Origin: Erythrobacter sp. SG61-1L
GTDB lineage: Bacteria > Pseudomonadota > Alphaproteobacteria > Sphingomonadales > Sphingomonadaceae
Assembly: GCF_001305965.1 (NCBI RefSeq)
Contig: NZ_JXQC01000003.1
Location: 1,981,643-2,045,642 of the forward strand
Direction: 5' to 3'
Length of the DNA: 64,000 bases
The stretch's first letter is position 1. Every line of letters starts with the position of its first letter. Position numbers and translations under genes: made by a program. This document shows positions 1-9,392 of the stretch, in pieces. Under the pieces are notes generated by a model. That model had not been told where the DNA came from. It did not search any database and saw nothing but the letters and a program-made list of their open reading frames with translations.

Positions 1-45
1 CGCCCTCACGCCCCCAGCCCACCCTGCAGCCCCCGAGGTGAGATC

Positions 46-1674
46 ATGTCCCTGAGGATCAATCGCCGTCTCTTCATCGAAGCCGCCCTGATCGGGGCAG
101 GCATCGCAGCACTGCCGGGCTTTGCCCGCGCCTGGCCCATGGCAGGTTTCACCCATAGCGTGGCAAGCGGCGAACCTGCCGCCGACAGCGTGACCTTGTG
201 GACCCGCTATGTCGCGCCGGACGCGGGCATTGCGCGCCTGAAGCTGGAGCTGGCCGAAGACGAGGCATTCCGCTCGATCGTGGCGACGGGCGAGACGCTG
301 GCCGGTCCTGAGACCGACTATTGCGCTCATATCCGCCCAACCGGGCTGAAGGCTGGCCGATATTATTATTACCGTTTCACCGCACCGGGTGGACAGGCAT
401 CGCCCGTGGGACGCACGAAGACCCTGCCGGAAGGCCCGCTCGACCGCTGCCGGATCGCGGTGATGAGCTGCTCCAACATCACCTCCGGCTGGTTCACGGC
501 CTATGCCCACGCCGCCGCGCGCGACGATATCGATCTGGTCGTCCATCTGGGTGACTACATTTATGAATCGCCCACTACCCGGTCCGACGCGCTGGCCGAA
601 CTGGCCATCAAGCGCGATGTCCGCCCGCTGGGCGAGTTGGAAACGCTGGTCGATTATCGCCTGCGCTATGCCAGCTATCGCAACGATCCCGACCTGCAGG
701 AACTGCACCGCCGCCATCCAATGGTGGTGATGTGGGATGATCACGAAACTGCCAATAACAGCTGGACCGGCGGAGCAGAAAACCACGCCGATAACGAAGG
801 CATCTGGGCCTTGCGTGCGGCGGCAGGCGTGCGCGCCTTCCGGGAATGGATTCCGGCCAGCGGCGATTATGCTGCCTACCAACTGGGCGATCTGGCCACC
901 ATGTATCGGCTGGAAACCCGGCTGCTAGCCCGCACGCAGCAACTCGATCCCGAGCCGCTTCTGCGCGCTACCACCAATGTCGAACAGGCAGTGGCCGATT
1001 TCGTTCGTGGACCGTTGACAGACCCGGCGCGGCAATTGCTTGGCCCCACGCAGCTGCAATGGCTGGCTGACGGGATGAAGGCTTCGGCTTCGGCCGGAAC
1101 GAAATGGCAGGTGCTGGCCCAGCAAGTCATCATGGCGCCGCACGTCATGCCCCAGATCAATTCCGGCTGGCTGGCGCCCGACCTCACTCTCGACGCCAAG
1201 ACGAACGCGGAAATCGAGCTGTCGAACCGCGCAAGCCGCGCGGGGATGCCAATGGGAATGGATCGCTGGAGCGGCTATCCGGCGGAGCGCACCCGCGTGC
1301 TGCAGGCCGCTATTGCCGCAGGCGCCAACCTGGTGACCCTGGCCGGCGACAGCCACAATGCCTGGGCCAGCGACCTGTTGCTGGACGGGCAGCACGCCAG
1401 TGTGGAGCTCTGCGTCCAGTCGGTTTCCTCCAACGGCCTCGAACGACGCTTCGGCGGGAATGCGGATGCAATCGCGGGCGATTTTCTGGCCACCAATCCC
1501 GACCTGAAATGGTGCGACACCAGCCGCCGCGGCTACATGGTGACAGAATTCACACCCACTGCCGTCACCTGCGACTGGCTGTTCCTCCCTTCCCGCACTG
1601 AAAATTCCACCCGCCTGCTCGGTACGCACCGGCTCGCGTCGGAGCTGCACAGCCACCGTCTGTCGGCTGCCTGA
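46..1674 (+). CDS. phoD: PhoD-family alkaline phosphatase/phosphodiesterase, Tat-exported
   Basis: The 542-residue protein begins with a twin-arginine signal (NRRLFIEAA near residue 6), a hydrophobic stretch and a likely cleavage after ARA. This predicts export of a folded, metal-loaded enzyme. PhoD-family metal-binding motifs are visible: HLGDYIYE around residue 168, WDDHETANN around residue 230 and GDSHNAW around residue 430. PhoD enzymes hydrolyse phosphate mono- and diesters with Fe/Ca cofactors. The ATG follows a GAGGTGAG ribosome site. The gene is 47 bp upstream of a TonB receptor and the two are probably co-transcribed, followed by another secreted phosphohydrolase, which fits scavenging of organic phosphate. 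Only 45 bp of upstream sequence is present, so a Pho box cannot be assessed. Confidence 0.9.
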   Translation: MSLRINRRLFIEAALIGAGIAALPGFARAWPMAGFTHSVASGEPAADSVTLWTRYVAPDAGIARLKLELAEDEAFRSIVATGETLAGPETDYCAHIRPTGLKAGRYYYYRFTAPGGQASPVGRTKTLPEGPLDRCRIAVMSCSNITSGWFTAYAHAAARDDIDLVVHLGDYIYESPTTRSDALAELAIKRDVRPLGELETLVDYRLRYASYRNDPDLQELHRRHPMVVMWDDHETANNSWTGGAENHADNEGIWALRAAAGVRAFREWIPASGDYAAYQLGDLATMYRLETRLLARTQQLDPEPLLRATTNVEQAVADFVRGPLTDPARQLLGPTQLQWLADGMKASASAGTKWQVLAQQVIMAPHVMPQINSGWLAPDLTLDAKTNAEIELSNRASRAGMPMGMDRWSGYPAERTRVLQAAIAAGANLVTLAGDSHNAWASDLLLDGQHASVELCVQSVSSNGLERRFGGNADAIAGDFLATNPDLKWCDTSRRGYMVTEFTPTAVTCDWLFLPSRTENSTRLLGTHRLASELHSHRLSAA

Positions 1675-1721
1675 ACCCACTCCCACCACCCCTTCTGCAA
1701 GACCTCTCCCGGAGACCACTC

Positions 1722-4496
1722 ATGTCCTCTCACAAGACCTCGCATCGCCTGTTGCTTGCCAAGGCGGCCATTCTGGCCACCGCTGCTTCCATCCCCGGAA
1801 TCGCCCTCGCCGGTGACCTTCAGGGTACCGTCACCAATCCCGGCCTGTCGCGCCCCGTCAGCGGCGCCCGTGTGAGCGTTGATGGAATCGCCCAGCCCGT
1901 CTGGACCACCGAGGATGGCCGCTATCGCCTGGCAGACATCCCTGCGGGCGAGCATGTGCTGCATGTCGAGCTGCCGGGCTACACGCCCTTCACGGCCACC
2001 GTCTCGGTGCCGGAAACCGGCGCAGTGACACGCGATGTCGAAATCGGCCTCGCGGATGAAAGCGGGCAGGACATCGTCGTGCGCGGCGCCCGCGCCTCGC
2101 GCCTGTTGGCGACGGAGCGCAAGCGCTCGATGGATACGATCGCAGATGTCGTCTCGGCCGACACGATCGGCCAACTGCCCGATTACAATACGGCGCAGGC
2201 CCTGCAGCGCCTGCCCGGCGTTTCGGTCCAGACCGACCAGGGTGAACCCCGCTATGTCGTGGTGCGCGGCGTCGATCCCAACCTCAATCAGGTGACCGTC
2301 GACGGCAATCTGGTGGGCATTCCGGAAGCCGAAGGCCGCCGCGTTGCGCTGGACACCATCCCCTCGGACCTTGTCGCCGCCATCGAAGTGGTGAAGGCCG
2401 TGACACCCGATTATGACGGCAATGCCGTGGGCGGCAGCATCAACATCGTGACCCCCACTGCCTTTGACCGGACCGAGGACTTCCTGTTCGTTTCCGCCAA
2501 GACCACCTATGCCGAGCAAGCCGACAAGTTCGGCTATGGTGGCAGCGCCACTTATGGCGCGAAGTTCGGCGCGGATGATCAGTTCGGCATCGTGCTGGGT
2601 GGCAGCTATTTCAAGCGCTTCATTCACAGCCAGCTGGCCGGGCCGCGCGGTTGGACCGACTTCGGCACCGAAACCGCGCCGACGTCCTTCGTGATGTATG
2701 ACTATCGCATCATGCGCGAACGGATCGGCGCGATCGCCAATCTGGACTGGCGCCCGAATGAAGATACCCGCTTCTACCTGCGCACGATCTACAACGAATA
2801 TACCGACGAGGAAGAACGCGATCAGTTCAACTGGGATCTGGCCCGCGGCACCCGCACCTTCCCGGCCGAAGATCAGGTCAGCTGGTCCAAGGGCCGCGCC
2901 ACCCGCGAGTTCCGCCAGAACAACCAGACGCAGAAGCTCTACAACATCTCGCCGGGCACCGAACTGACCTTCGGCAACGTTCAACTGGACCTGAACTACA
3001 CCTATGCCCGCGCTCAGGAACACACACCGGTGCGTGACGATATTGAATTCCGTTCCACCGACACACTGTCCAGCACGCTGGACCTGACCACGCCCAGCCC
3101 GACATTCGTCAGCTACAATCCCGCCGCGCTGGACCCGGCGGCCTATCCGTTGCGCCGCATCCGCATGCGCAGCGAGGAAATCGACGAGGATCTGCACGCC
3201 TTCCGCGCCGATCTGCGCTTCGACATTCCGGACATGGACGGCAGCTTCATCAAGTTCGGCGGCAAGTTCACCGACCGCAAGAAGCACCGCGACAACCGCC
3301 AGACGCTCCAGACGCCGACCACCCCGGTGACCTTCGCCGATACCGGCACCTTCACCGACACGATCCCGTTCTTCGACGGCGTCTACGAATTCGGGCCGGG
3401 CATGGATTATCAAGGCGTGCTGGATTACTTCGCCTCACGTCCCGGCTCGCTCACGCTCGATGAAGGCGCGACCTACATCAACGATCACAGCCTGGATTAC
3501 GACATCCACGAGAAGATCTATTCCGGTTACGGCATGGCCAACCTCCAGTTCGGCGATCTGACCGTGATCGGCGGCGTGCGCGTGGAAAAGACCGAGGGCG
3601 ATTACAGCGCCTTCGCGATCCGCGACAGCGACGGCGACGGCACGCTGGAGCCTTCGGACATTCTGCCTATCGATCTGGGCACCGATTATACCGATGTCCT
3701 GCCCAGCCTGCACCTGAAGTATCGCATCCGCCCGGATCTGATCGCGCGCGCCGCATGGACCAACACGATCGGGCGCCCGAATTACGACGCGCAGGTGCCG
3801 ACTTTCGAGGAAGAGGACGGCTCCGGTGCTGCCGGCAATCCGGACCTGCAGCCCTATCGCGCGATGGGCCTGGACTTCTCGCTCGAATATTATCCGGATG
3901 CGGACACGCTGTTCTCCTTCGCGGCCTTCTACAAGAAGATCGAGAACCCGATCTTCACCCGCACGATCCACGACACCAGCTTTGCCGGTATTCCGCTGAT
4001 CTCGCTCTCCCAGCCGCAGAATGCCGCTTCGGGCGAGCTGTTCGGGCTGGAAGCCGCAGTGCAGAAGCGCTTCACCTTCCTGCCCCAGCCACTGGACGGC
4101 TTCGGCATTTCCGCCAACGCCACCTATGTAGATTCGAGCGTGGAAGTGCCGGGTCGCGAGAGCGAAGACCTGCCGTTCTTCCGCCAGTCCAAATGGCTGT
4201 TCAACGCCGCCCTGTTCTATGAAAAGGGCCCGTTCGAAGCTCGCGTGGCCGTCACCTATCGTGACCATTACCTTGAAGGGATCGGCGCGACGGCGGCGGG
4301 CGACACCTATGTGGACGGCCGCACCGTGCTGGATGCCCGCGTGGCCTATCGCGTGTCGGACAGCATCGAGATCTTCGCCTCCGGCGCCAATCTGAACAAC
4401 GCCTCGGCGATCATCTATCAGGCAACGCCCAGCCAGTTGGTGACCAACGAAGCCTACTCCTTCACGGCTGACTTCGGGATCAACGTGAAGTTCTGA
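1722..4496 (+). CDS. TonB-dependent receptor with N-terminal carboxypeptidase-regulatory-like domain
   Basis: This 924-residue outer-membrane receptor has a signal peptide ending near residue 30 (GIALA). A beta-sandwich CarboxypepD_reg-like domain follows at about residues 31-110 (GTVTNPGLSRPVSGARV). The plug has TonB receptor motifs (QLPDYNTAQALQRLPGVSV, VVVRGVDPNLNQVTVDG), and a long beta-barrel ends in phenylalanine (FGINVKF). The layout matches the large sphingomonad/Caulobacter TonB receptors that import substrates too big for porins. Its place between a PhoD phosphatase and a secreted phosphodiesterase suggests uptake of organophosphates or their products. The substrate is inferred from context only. 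Confidence 0.9.
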   Translation: MSSHKTSHRLLLAKAAILATAASIPGIALAGDLQGTVTNPGLSRPVSGARVSVDGIAQPVWTTEDGRYRLADIPAGEHVLHVELPGYTPFTATVSVPETGAVTRDVEIGLADESGQDIVVRGARASRLLATERKRSMDTIADVVSADTIGQLPDYNTAQALQRLPGVSVQTDQGEPRYVVVRGVDPNLNQVTVDGNLVGIPEAEGRRVALDTIPSDLVAAIEVVKAVTPDYDGNAVGGSINIVTPTAFDRTEDFLFVSAKTTYAEQADKFGYGGSATYGAKFGADDQFGIVLGGSYFKRFIHSQLAGPRGWTDFGTETAPTSFVMYDYRIMRERIGAIANLDWRPNEDTRFYLRTIYNEYTDEEERDQFNWDLARGTRTFPAEDQVSWSKGRATREFRQNNQTQKLYNISPGTELTFGNVQLDLNYTYARAQEHTPVRDDIEFRSTDTLSSTLDLTTPSPTFVSYNPAALDPAAYPLRRIRMRSEEIDEDLHAFRADLRFDIPDMDGSFIKFGGKFTDRKKHRDNRQTLQTPTTPVTFADTGTFTDTIPFFDGVYEFGPGMDYQGVLDYFASRPGSLTLDEGATYINDHSLDYDIHEKIYSGYGMANLQFGDLTVIGGVRVEKTEGDYSAFAIRDSDGDGTLEPSDILPIDLGTDYTDVLPSLHLKYRIRPDLIARAAWTNTIGRPNYDAQVPTFEEEDGSGAAGNPDLQPYRAMGLDFSLEYYPDADTLFSFAAFYKKIENPIFTRTIHDTSFAGIPLISLSQPQNAASGELFGLEAAVQKRFTFLPQPLDGFGISANATYVDSSVEVPGRESEDLPFFRQSKWLFNAALFYEKGPFEARVAVTYRDHYLEGIGATAAGDTYVDGRTVLDARVAYRVSDSIEIFASGANLNNASAIIYQATPSQLVTNEAYSFTADFGINVKF

Positions 4497-4520
4497 CCTG
4501 CGTCAGCAGGCGGAGCGAGC

Positions 4521-4574
4521 CGCCCGGTCATGGCCGCGTCACATGTCCCTCACATGTGCGGCCATGGCCGGGCG
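4521..4574. terminator. Very stable intergenic stem-loop between the TonB receptor and phosphodiesterase genes
   Basis: The left arm (4521-4546) and right arm (4552-4574) pair over 23 positions, with one G-U wobble and a three-base bulge (4538-4540), around a five-base loop. The core is CATGGCCGC pairing with GCGGCCATG. No T-run follows on either strand. It may be an mRNA processing or stability element, or an attenuator separating the receptor from the downstream phosphohydrolase, rather than a classical terminator. Confidence 0.6.
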
Positions 4575-4598
4575 ACCGTTTCAGACACAGGATTTGCC

Positions 4599-5759
4599 AT
4601 GACTTCACTCTTCCGTCCGGGCAGCCTTGCCCGTGGCTTTGCCCTGAGCACCGCCGCACTGCTTGCCGCCCCCGCTTCAGCAGGGACCATGAGCGAGCAT
4701 GAGGACAAGGGCGAACGCCTGATCCTCGTCACAGTGGACGGCGTCCGTTGGCAAGACCTGTTCCGCGGGGCCGATCCCGAACTGGCCGGGGACAAGGCAT
4801 TCACGAAGAAGCAGGACGAAATCCGCCAGCGCTTCATCGATCCGGCGGACCGCCCGCGCGCGCTTGCGCCGTTCCTGCACAGCTTTGCCGAACGCGGCGG
4901 GGTTTTGATCGGCGACCGCGATCACGGATCATGCATGAAGGTGGCCAACAAATATTGGTTCTCCTACCCCGGCTATAGCGAGATGCTGACCGGCAAGGCC
5001 GGATGGGCGAACAGCAACTCCCCGGTCGACAATCCCGACGTTACCGCGCTGGAATGGCTCAACCACCAGCCCGGCTTTGCGGGCAAGGTCCGCGCCTTTG
5101 CGACGTGGAACGTGTTTCCCGCCATCCTCAACGCGAAGCGCAGCGGTATCCCGATCAATGCGGGTTTCATGCCTTTGCAGGGCAGCGGTGCGGACATTGC
5201 AGCGCTCAACAGGGTTCAGGACGAACTGCCTCGTCCGTGGAGGGACGATGAACGCTATGACGCGCTGACGCACGCCTTTGCGCTTCATTCCTTCAAGGCC
5301 GATAGGCCGCGCATCCTCTATGTCGCTTATGGCGAACCCGATGCCCACGCCCATGGCGGCACATACGACGAATATCTGATTTCGACCGAGCGAGTGGACC
5401 GCTTCGCTCGCGAATTGTGGGATGCGGCACAGGCCGATCCGAAATGGGCCGGCAAGACCACGCTGATCGTGACGACCGATCACGGGCGGGCAGAACCCGG
5501 CCCGGCAGGCGACGGCTGGCGCCACCACGGCAGCGGGCTGGACGAGGCTGGCGTCGAACACCCCGAAAGCCGCAGGCTCGGATCGGATCAGACCTGGGCC
5601 GCGATCCTCGGCCCGGCCCCGGTCGCCGCAACGAAGCCCGCCGATGGCTGCGCCACCGCAGGCCAGATCGCCGCCACCATCGTGCGATCCCTCGGCTTCG
5701 ACTGGCACAGCTTCGATCCGGAAGCCGCCCCACCGCTGGTTGGTCTGCCCACCGAATAG
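4599..5759 (+). CDS. Secreted type I phosphodiesterase/nucleotide pyrophosphatase-like enzyme (alkaline phosphatase superfamily)
   Basis: The product is 386 residues from the ATG at 4599. That start is preferred over an in-frame ATG at 4530 because it places a normal Sec signal peptide (ending AAPASA) at the N-terminus. The 4530 start would also run through the stem-loop. Superfamily features are the first metal-site motif VTVDGVRWQDLF, a nucleophile segment YPGYSEMLTG, and the later TTDHGR and HHGSG metal motifs. Such enzymes cleave phosphodiester or pyrophosphate bonds in nucleotides and related compounds. It lies 102 bp after the TonB receptor and is plausibly the third member of a phosphate-scavenging operon. 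The exact substrate cannot be read from the sequence. Confidence 0.85.
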   Translation: MTSLFRPGSLARGFALSTAALLAAPASAGTMSEHEDKGERLILVTVDGVRWQDLFRGADPELAGDKAFTKKQDEIRQRFIDPADRPRALAPFLHSFAERGGVLIGDRDHGSCMKVANKYWFSYPGYSEMLTGKAGWANSNSPVDNPDVTALEWLNHQPGFAGKVRAFATWNVFPAILNAKRSGIPINAGFMPLQGSGADIAALNRVQDELPRPWRDDERYDALTHAFALHSFKADRPRILYVAYGEPDAHAHGGTYDEYLISTERVDRFARELWDAAQADPKWAGKTTLIVTTDHGRAEPGPAGDGWRHHGSGLDEAGVEHPESRRLGSDQTWAAILGPAPVAATKPADGCATAGQIAATIVRSLGFDWHSFDPEAAPPLVGLPTE

Positions 5760-5772
5760 CCGACCGACAGCG

Positions 5773-7875
5773 TCAGATAGGAACCCGCACGACGTCATCC
5801 GTATATTCGATGGTCACCAGGCCGTCGTCTGTGTCCATGGCAACGGGATCGCCATCCTTGTTGTAGTAATAGCGATTTCCGCCTGCTTCGCCTTCGAAGG
5901 TCAGGATGATGCACTTCGCCGCGGAAACCCGGCCCGGACATGCGCCGGTAGTCTCCGTTCCCAGGCCCTTCACCTTCTTTGCCGTGCTGCGCATCTGCTT
6001 CATCATCTCGATGATGGCCAGCGGCGCGCGGTGATGATCGGTGGCGGTCTGCTGCTGGTTCGGCACCCACTGGAACAGCAAGGGCGATACAACGCCGGTC
6101 TGCAGCACCGCACCGATCGGAACACGCACCCAGCGCCCCTCTTCCTCGTCAAAGCCGACATAGCCGTTCCGGTCAGAATAGCTGGGATGTTCATTATTGC
6201 CCGGCTCGTTGCGGGTGGCGTCGGCTTGCGCATCGTAAACCAGCCGCTGGCCATCCGAATAGGAAATGACGATGCTGCAAGCCTTGGGCCGCACATCGAA
6301 CTTCGCGAAGGGCACCCAGACGTCCTGCTGGGCGCGTGCGCCCTTCCAGGCCCTGACAGACAGCGTTTCCGGACCGGCAGAGCCAGGCGCCGTATAGACA
6401 CCATCCGCGATGGAGCCGCGCTGCGCCTTTAATTCCAATTGTGGCATCGTGCCCAGCGCGTTGGTCGCGATTTCCATCCCGACGGGAGCCGACCGGCCAA
6501 TGCTGATGCAACCCGGCCCGACCAACAGCAGTTTGCGACTGATCAGGTTGACTCTCGCCCGGGCCGGCTCAGTCCCTTCAGGGGCAGTCCCATCGACGTT
6601 GGTCATACGGGCAAAGAACTTCACTTCCCTGCCCTCGGGCACGATCAGCCGCGTGAAAGGCTTGCGGTCCACCCACTCGGCTTCTGCCACCAAACCGACG
6701 CGTTCCGGCGAGGACTGAGCATCTGCCAGCATCTCGAACCAGACCAGTTCCTTGCCCGGCAGGGCCGCGTCCTCACCGGGTTTCAGAATGTCAGGCTTCA
6801 GGCGCACACGAAACGGAACCGCCGCCAGCCCCTGCATCCCGAGCGGGCCGGACTTCACTTCACTGGCCACATCCGCGCTGTTTGCATCGAAAGTCGGAGG
6901 ATTGAAGGAAGGCGACCCGGTCGGCCAGTATCGATCTTCCGCCACCACCTGCGCGATGACGCGGCCGTAATCTTCCCGCAGACTGGAACCCTGGGCGCGA
7001 AGCTGCCCCTCCAGCCATGCGATCGATTCCTCATAGCCTTCCTTGGGCAGCACTTCGGTGGATTTGTGAAGGTCGAACAGGAAGCGGATCGGGTCCCTGC
7101 TGTCATGGAGCTGCGCCAGCAGCATCCAGAACTCGCCGCGGTCATATCCGCCATCTTCCGTCCGGTTCAACGGCCGCGCATAGCTGGTCGCGCGCTGCTT
7201 CCCCGCACTGCCGAAGCGATGGCGCTGATAGAGGTATCCCGCCGCGTCGGCGGTTCCCTCGCTGATCCATGCAACGGATTTGTCGTTCTGGCTGCGGCTG
7301 TGAAAATAATAGCTGCGCGAAAAGGGTGATCCTGCCTGATAGGCATGGAACATCTCATGCGCGCTGAACTGCAACAAGGCGCCCCAATCCGTGTGGAGCG
7401 GTGCAACCGCGCCTTCCCCGGCATTGAGGCCGTAAGCGGCTGCCACCTCGCGCTGGGTAAAGGTTATCCGCCCCTGATCGCGCGAATATCCACCCACGGT
7501 GTCCTGCATTTCGGCCTTGGTCGACTTCTCGTAATCGACATAGACGACCTCGAGCTTGCCTGTGACCTTATCGGGTTTGAACAGGGGCGGGTTCGGCCAG
7601 GAACGATAGGTTTCCATCCACTGCCGGATGCGTTCCATCTCTTCGAGCTGCGGCGGAACAACCCGCGCGATTTCGGCGCACTTCGCAGCCGGGGTGGATG
7701 TTCCGATATCGACGCAGCGGCCGACCCAATGTTCGGACAGTATATCCCCCGGCAAGGATGTAGGAGCCTTGGCCTGATCTGCCCCGCTGTTCTGGGCGAA
7801 GATGGCAGGCCCTGCCAGTCCAGTGGCCACGATTACGGCCAGGGCTGAGCACAGTCGCGCGGACGCGGCTCTCAT
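5773..7875 (-). CDS. Secreted protein with HExxH zinc-protease-like motif, function unknown
   Basis: The 700-residue product starts at the ATG at 7875, which has a GGGAG ribosome site and a Sec signal peptide. The longer upstream reading lacks both. Residues 173-177 are HEMFH, an HExxH zinc motif, followed 29 residues later by E206 in SEGTADA, a plausible third ligand of the gluzincin type. The N-terminal half would then be a peptidase-like domain. The C-terminal half looks like beta-rich Ig-like modules. The ORF ends 14 bp from the convergent phosphodiesterase gene. It lies 34 bp after a lipoprotein gene on the same strand, so the two are probably co-transcribed. I do not recognise a named family; catalytic activity is inferred from the motif only. 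Confidence 0.75.
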   Translation of the reverse strand: MRAASARLCSALAVIVATGLAGPAIFAQNSGADQAKAPTSLPGDILSEHWVGRCVDIGTSTPAAKCAEIARVVPPQLEEMERIRQWMETYRSWPNPPLFKPDKVTGKLEVVYVDYEKSTKAEMQDTVGGYSRDQGRITFTQREVAAAYGLNAGEGAVAPLHTDWGALLQFSAHEMFHAYQAGSPFSRSYYFHSRSQNDKSVAWISEGTADAAGYLYQRHRFGSAGKQRATSYARPLNRTEDGGYDRGEFWMLLAQLHDSRDPIRFLFDLHKSTEVLPKEGYEESIAWLEGQLRAQGSSLREDYGRVIAQVVAEDRYWPTGSPSFNPPTFDANSADVASEVKSGPLGMQGLAAVPFRVRLKPDILKPGEDAALPGKELVWFEMLADAQSSPERVGLVAEAEWVDRKPFTRLIVPEGREVKFFARMTNVDGTAPEGTEPARARVNLISRKLLLVGPGCISIGRSAPVGMEIATNALGTMPQLELKAQRGSIADGVYTAPGSAGPETLSVRAWKGARAQQDVWVPFAKFDVRPKACSIVISYSDGQRLVYDAQADATRNEPGNNEHPSYSDRNGYVGFDEEEGRWVRVPIGAVLQTGVVSPLLFQWVPNQQQTATDHHRAPLAIIEMMKQMRSTAKKVKGLGTETTGACPGRVSAAKCIILTFEGEAGGNRYYYNKDGDPVAMDTDDGLVTIEYTDDVVRVPI

Positions 7876-7909
7876 AGCGGTCTCCCTCAAATCCGGATTT
7901 GCGCGATTG

Positions 7910-8326
7910 TTACGCGCTGGGCGCCCGGGCGTAGCAATCCTCGCCAAAGGTTTTGCTCTCTTCGGTATCGCCTGCCAGCGTTCGATCCTTGATCACCTGC
8001 GCGCGCAAGTCCTTCAGTTCCGCCTCGCCAATGCCGGCGGCCTTGGCCCGCTCGTCAATCAGACCGTGCCAGTAGCTCACCGAGGGACTGAAACGGCGCG
8101 GCGGCGCGGACGACGAAGAGGTGATCTGCGTCGCCATCATACCGGACAGAGCGAGGTGGCAGTTGATCGCCTCCACTACATCGTCACGGGTCGCGGAGGC
8201 GACAGTCGGCGTTGCCTCTTCAGTGTTCTGGGCAGAATTTTCCGATGGGGCATCACCCCCTTGCGAGCCTGCTTCGCCGCAAGCCGCAAGCAGTGTCAGC
8301 GCCCCAAGTGTAAGCCAGTGTTTCAT
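7910..8326 (-). CDS. Small lipoprotein of unknown function
   Basis: This 138-residue protein has a lipoprotein signal: MKHWLTLGALTL followed by the lipobox LAAC at residues 13-16. A low-complexity Ser/Glu/Asn linker follows. The mature part contains a YW pair near the middle and two further cysteines (INCHLAL and EDCYAR). The C..YW..C layout resembles the lipoprotein encoded at 9393-9821, suggesting distant paralogy. It is the first gene of a minus-strand pair with the HExxH protein, and is divergent from the crystallin/PAN protein across a palindrome at 8372-8399. No function can be assigned. Confidence 0.75.
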   Translation of the reverse strand: MKHWLTLGALTLLAACGEAGSQGGDAPSENSAQNTEEATPTVASATRDDVVEAINCHLALSGMMATQITSSSSAPPRRFSPSVSYWHGLIDERAKAAGIGEAELKDLRAQVIKDRTLAGDTEESKTFGEDCYARAPSA

Positions 8327-8371
8327 GTCCGATGCTCCCTTCGGTTTCCGCCCTGCCCCACCCGCTTCGCG

Positions 8372-8399
8372 CCGTCATACGCCAGATGGGGTATGACGG
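8372..8399. promoter_or_regulatory. 9-bp perfect inverted repeat in a divergent promoter region
   Basis: CCGTCATAC (8372-8380) and its exact complement GTATGACGG (8391-8399) are separated by 10 bp. They lie between divergent genes starting at 8326 (minus) and 8487 (plus). The arm length and spacing suit an operator for a dimeric regulator, although a hairpin role is also possible. Confidence 0.45.
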
Positions 8400-8486
8400 G
8401 GCCGCGTCACTCCCATAGGCAGCGCTCATATGTGCGATCTTGTGCCGCCGCGCCGACCGGCGTGGCGAACTGAAGTCGGGGAACCC

Positions 8487-9350
8487 ATGAACACTATCAA
8501 ACCGCGCCTTGTTGCAGCCTTCGCTTCGCTGGCAATAGTCGCCGGTGCCGGCCTCGCCGTGAGCGGACAGGCCAAGTCGCCGGAAGAAACGATCACCCTC
8601 TATAATGGCGAAGGTCTGACGGGTGTGCCGGTCACCATCAGCAAGGATGAGGCCAACCTGCAGGGCGTGGAAGCCAGTGAAGGGTTCGACGGGACCGCGA
8701 ACGATTATGCCTATTCCCTGAAGGCAGTCGGCCGGTGGCAGGTCTGTATGGATGCGGGCTACACGACGGATTGCATGGAAGTTGACGGAGACGTCTCCAA
8801 TCTTGGCGAACGTGGCGGCTCGATCAGCTCGGTCCGCTATGTCGGCCCGTCAAATGCCGTGGCCACCGCCAGCGATGAACCGAAGACCAAGGGCAAGAAC
8901 AAGCAGACCAAACCTGCCAAGCCCGCAAAGACTGAAACGAGCGTTGCAGCCGCGCCCGCCGCGCCGGAATGGCAGCCGATGTTCAATACCGACCTCTACG
9001 GATCGGACTATCACTCGATCAATTACAGCCGTCCCGGCAGCAATTGGCAGATGTGTAAAGCTTCTTGCGATGGCGACCGCCAGTGCCGCGCATGGACCTA
9101 TGTCCAGCCGGGCCGCACGGAGTTCGGGGAATGCTTCCTGAAGAATGAAGTGCCTGAAATGTCTGAATCCGACTGCTGCGTTTCCGGTGTGAAGGGCGCC
9201 CCTTCCTCCACCGCAATGCGCGGCGGCGAATTCGGCAACGGAGCCGTGCGGCGCATCGGCGAACGTTCAGCCAATGCTCTTGAGGACGAAGTGGGCCGCG
9301 CAGCCGAAAACGCGGTTCGCCGCGGCGTCGGCGGGCTGTTCGACAATTAG
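8487..9350 (+). CDS. Secreted beta/gamma-crystallin-like plus PAN/apple-domain protein
   Basis: The start is set at the ATG at 8487, giving 287 residues with a signal peptide; an earlier in-frame ATG at 8430 would bury it. Residues ~37-130 resemble a beta/gamma-crystallin motif pair: ITLYNGEGLTGVPVTI, then GRWQVCMD with paired cysteines, then ISSVRY. A Lys/Pro-rich linker follows. Residues ~180-240 form a PAN/apple-like module with conserved cysteines (NWQMCKASCDGDRQCRAWTY, ECFLKN). PAN domains bind protein or carbohydrate. The C-terminal tail is Arg/Glu-rich. The likely location is periplasmic or cell-surface, and the ligand is unknown. Confidence 0.75.
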   Translation: MNTIKPRLVAAFASLAIVAGAGLAVSGQAKSPEETITLYNGEGLTGVPVTISKDEANLQGVEASEGFDGTANDYAYSLKAVGRWQVCMDAGYTTDCMEVDGDVSNLGERGGSISSVRYVGPSNAVATASDEPKTKGKNKQTKPAKPAKTETSVAAAPAAPEWQPMFNTDLYGSDYHSINYSRPGSNWQMCKASCDGDRQCRAWTYVQPGRTEFGECFLKNEVPEMSESDCCVSGVKGAPSSTAMRGGEFGNGAVRRIGERSANALEDEVGRAAENAVRRGVGGLFDN

Positions 9351-9392
9351 GCCTGCATTCCCATTCACCCACCCGGTTCGAGGATAGTACCC

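Noticed and set aside
925-3413. Long minus-strand frames opposite the PhoD and TonB-receptor genes
   Set aside because: Typical antisense shadows in GC-rich coding DNA. The plus-strand products have complete family motifs end to end.
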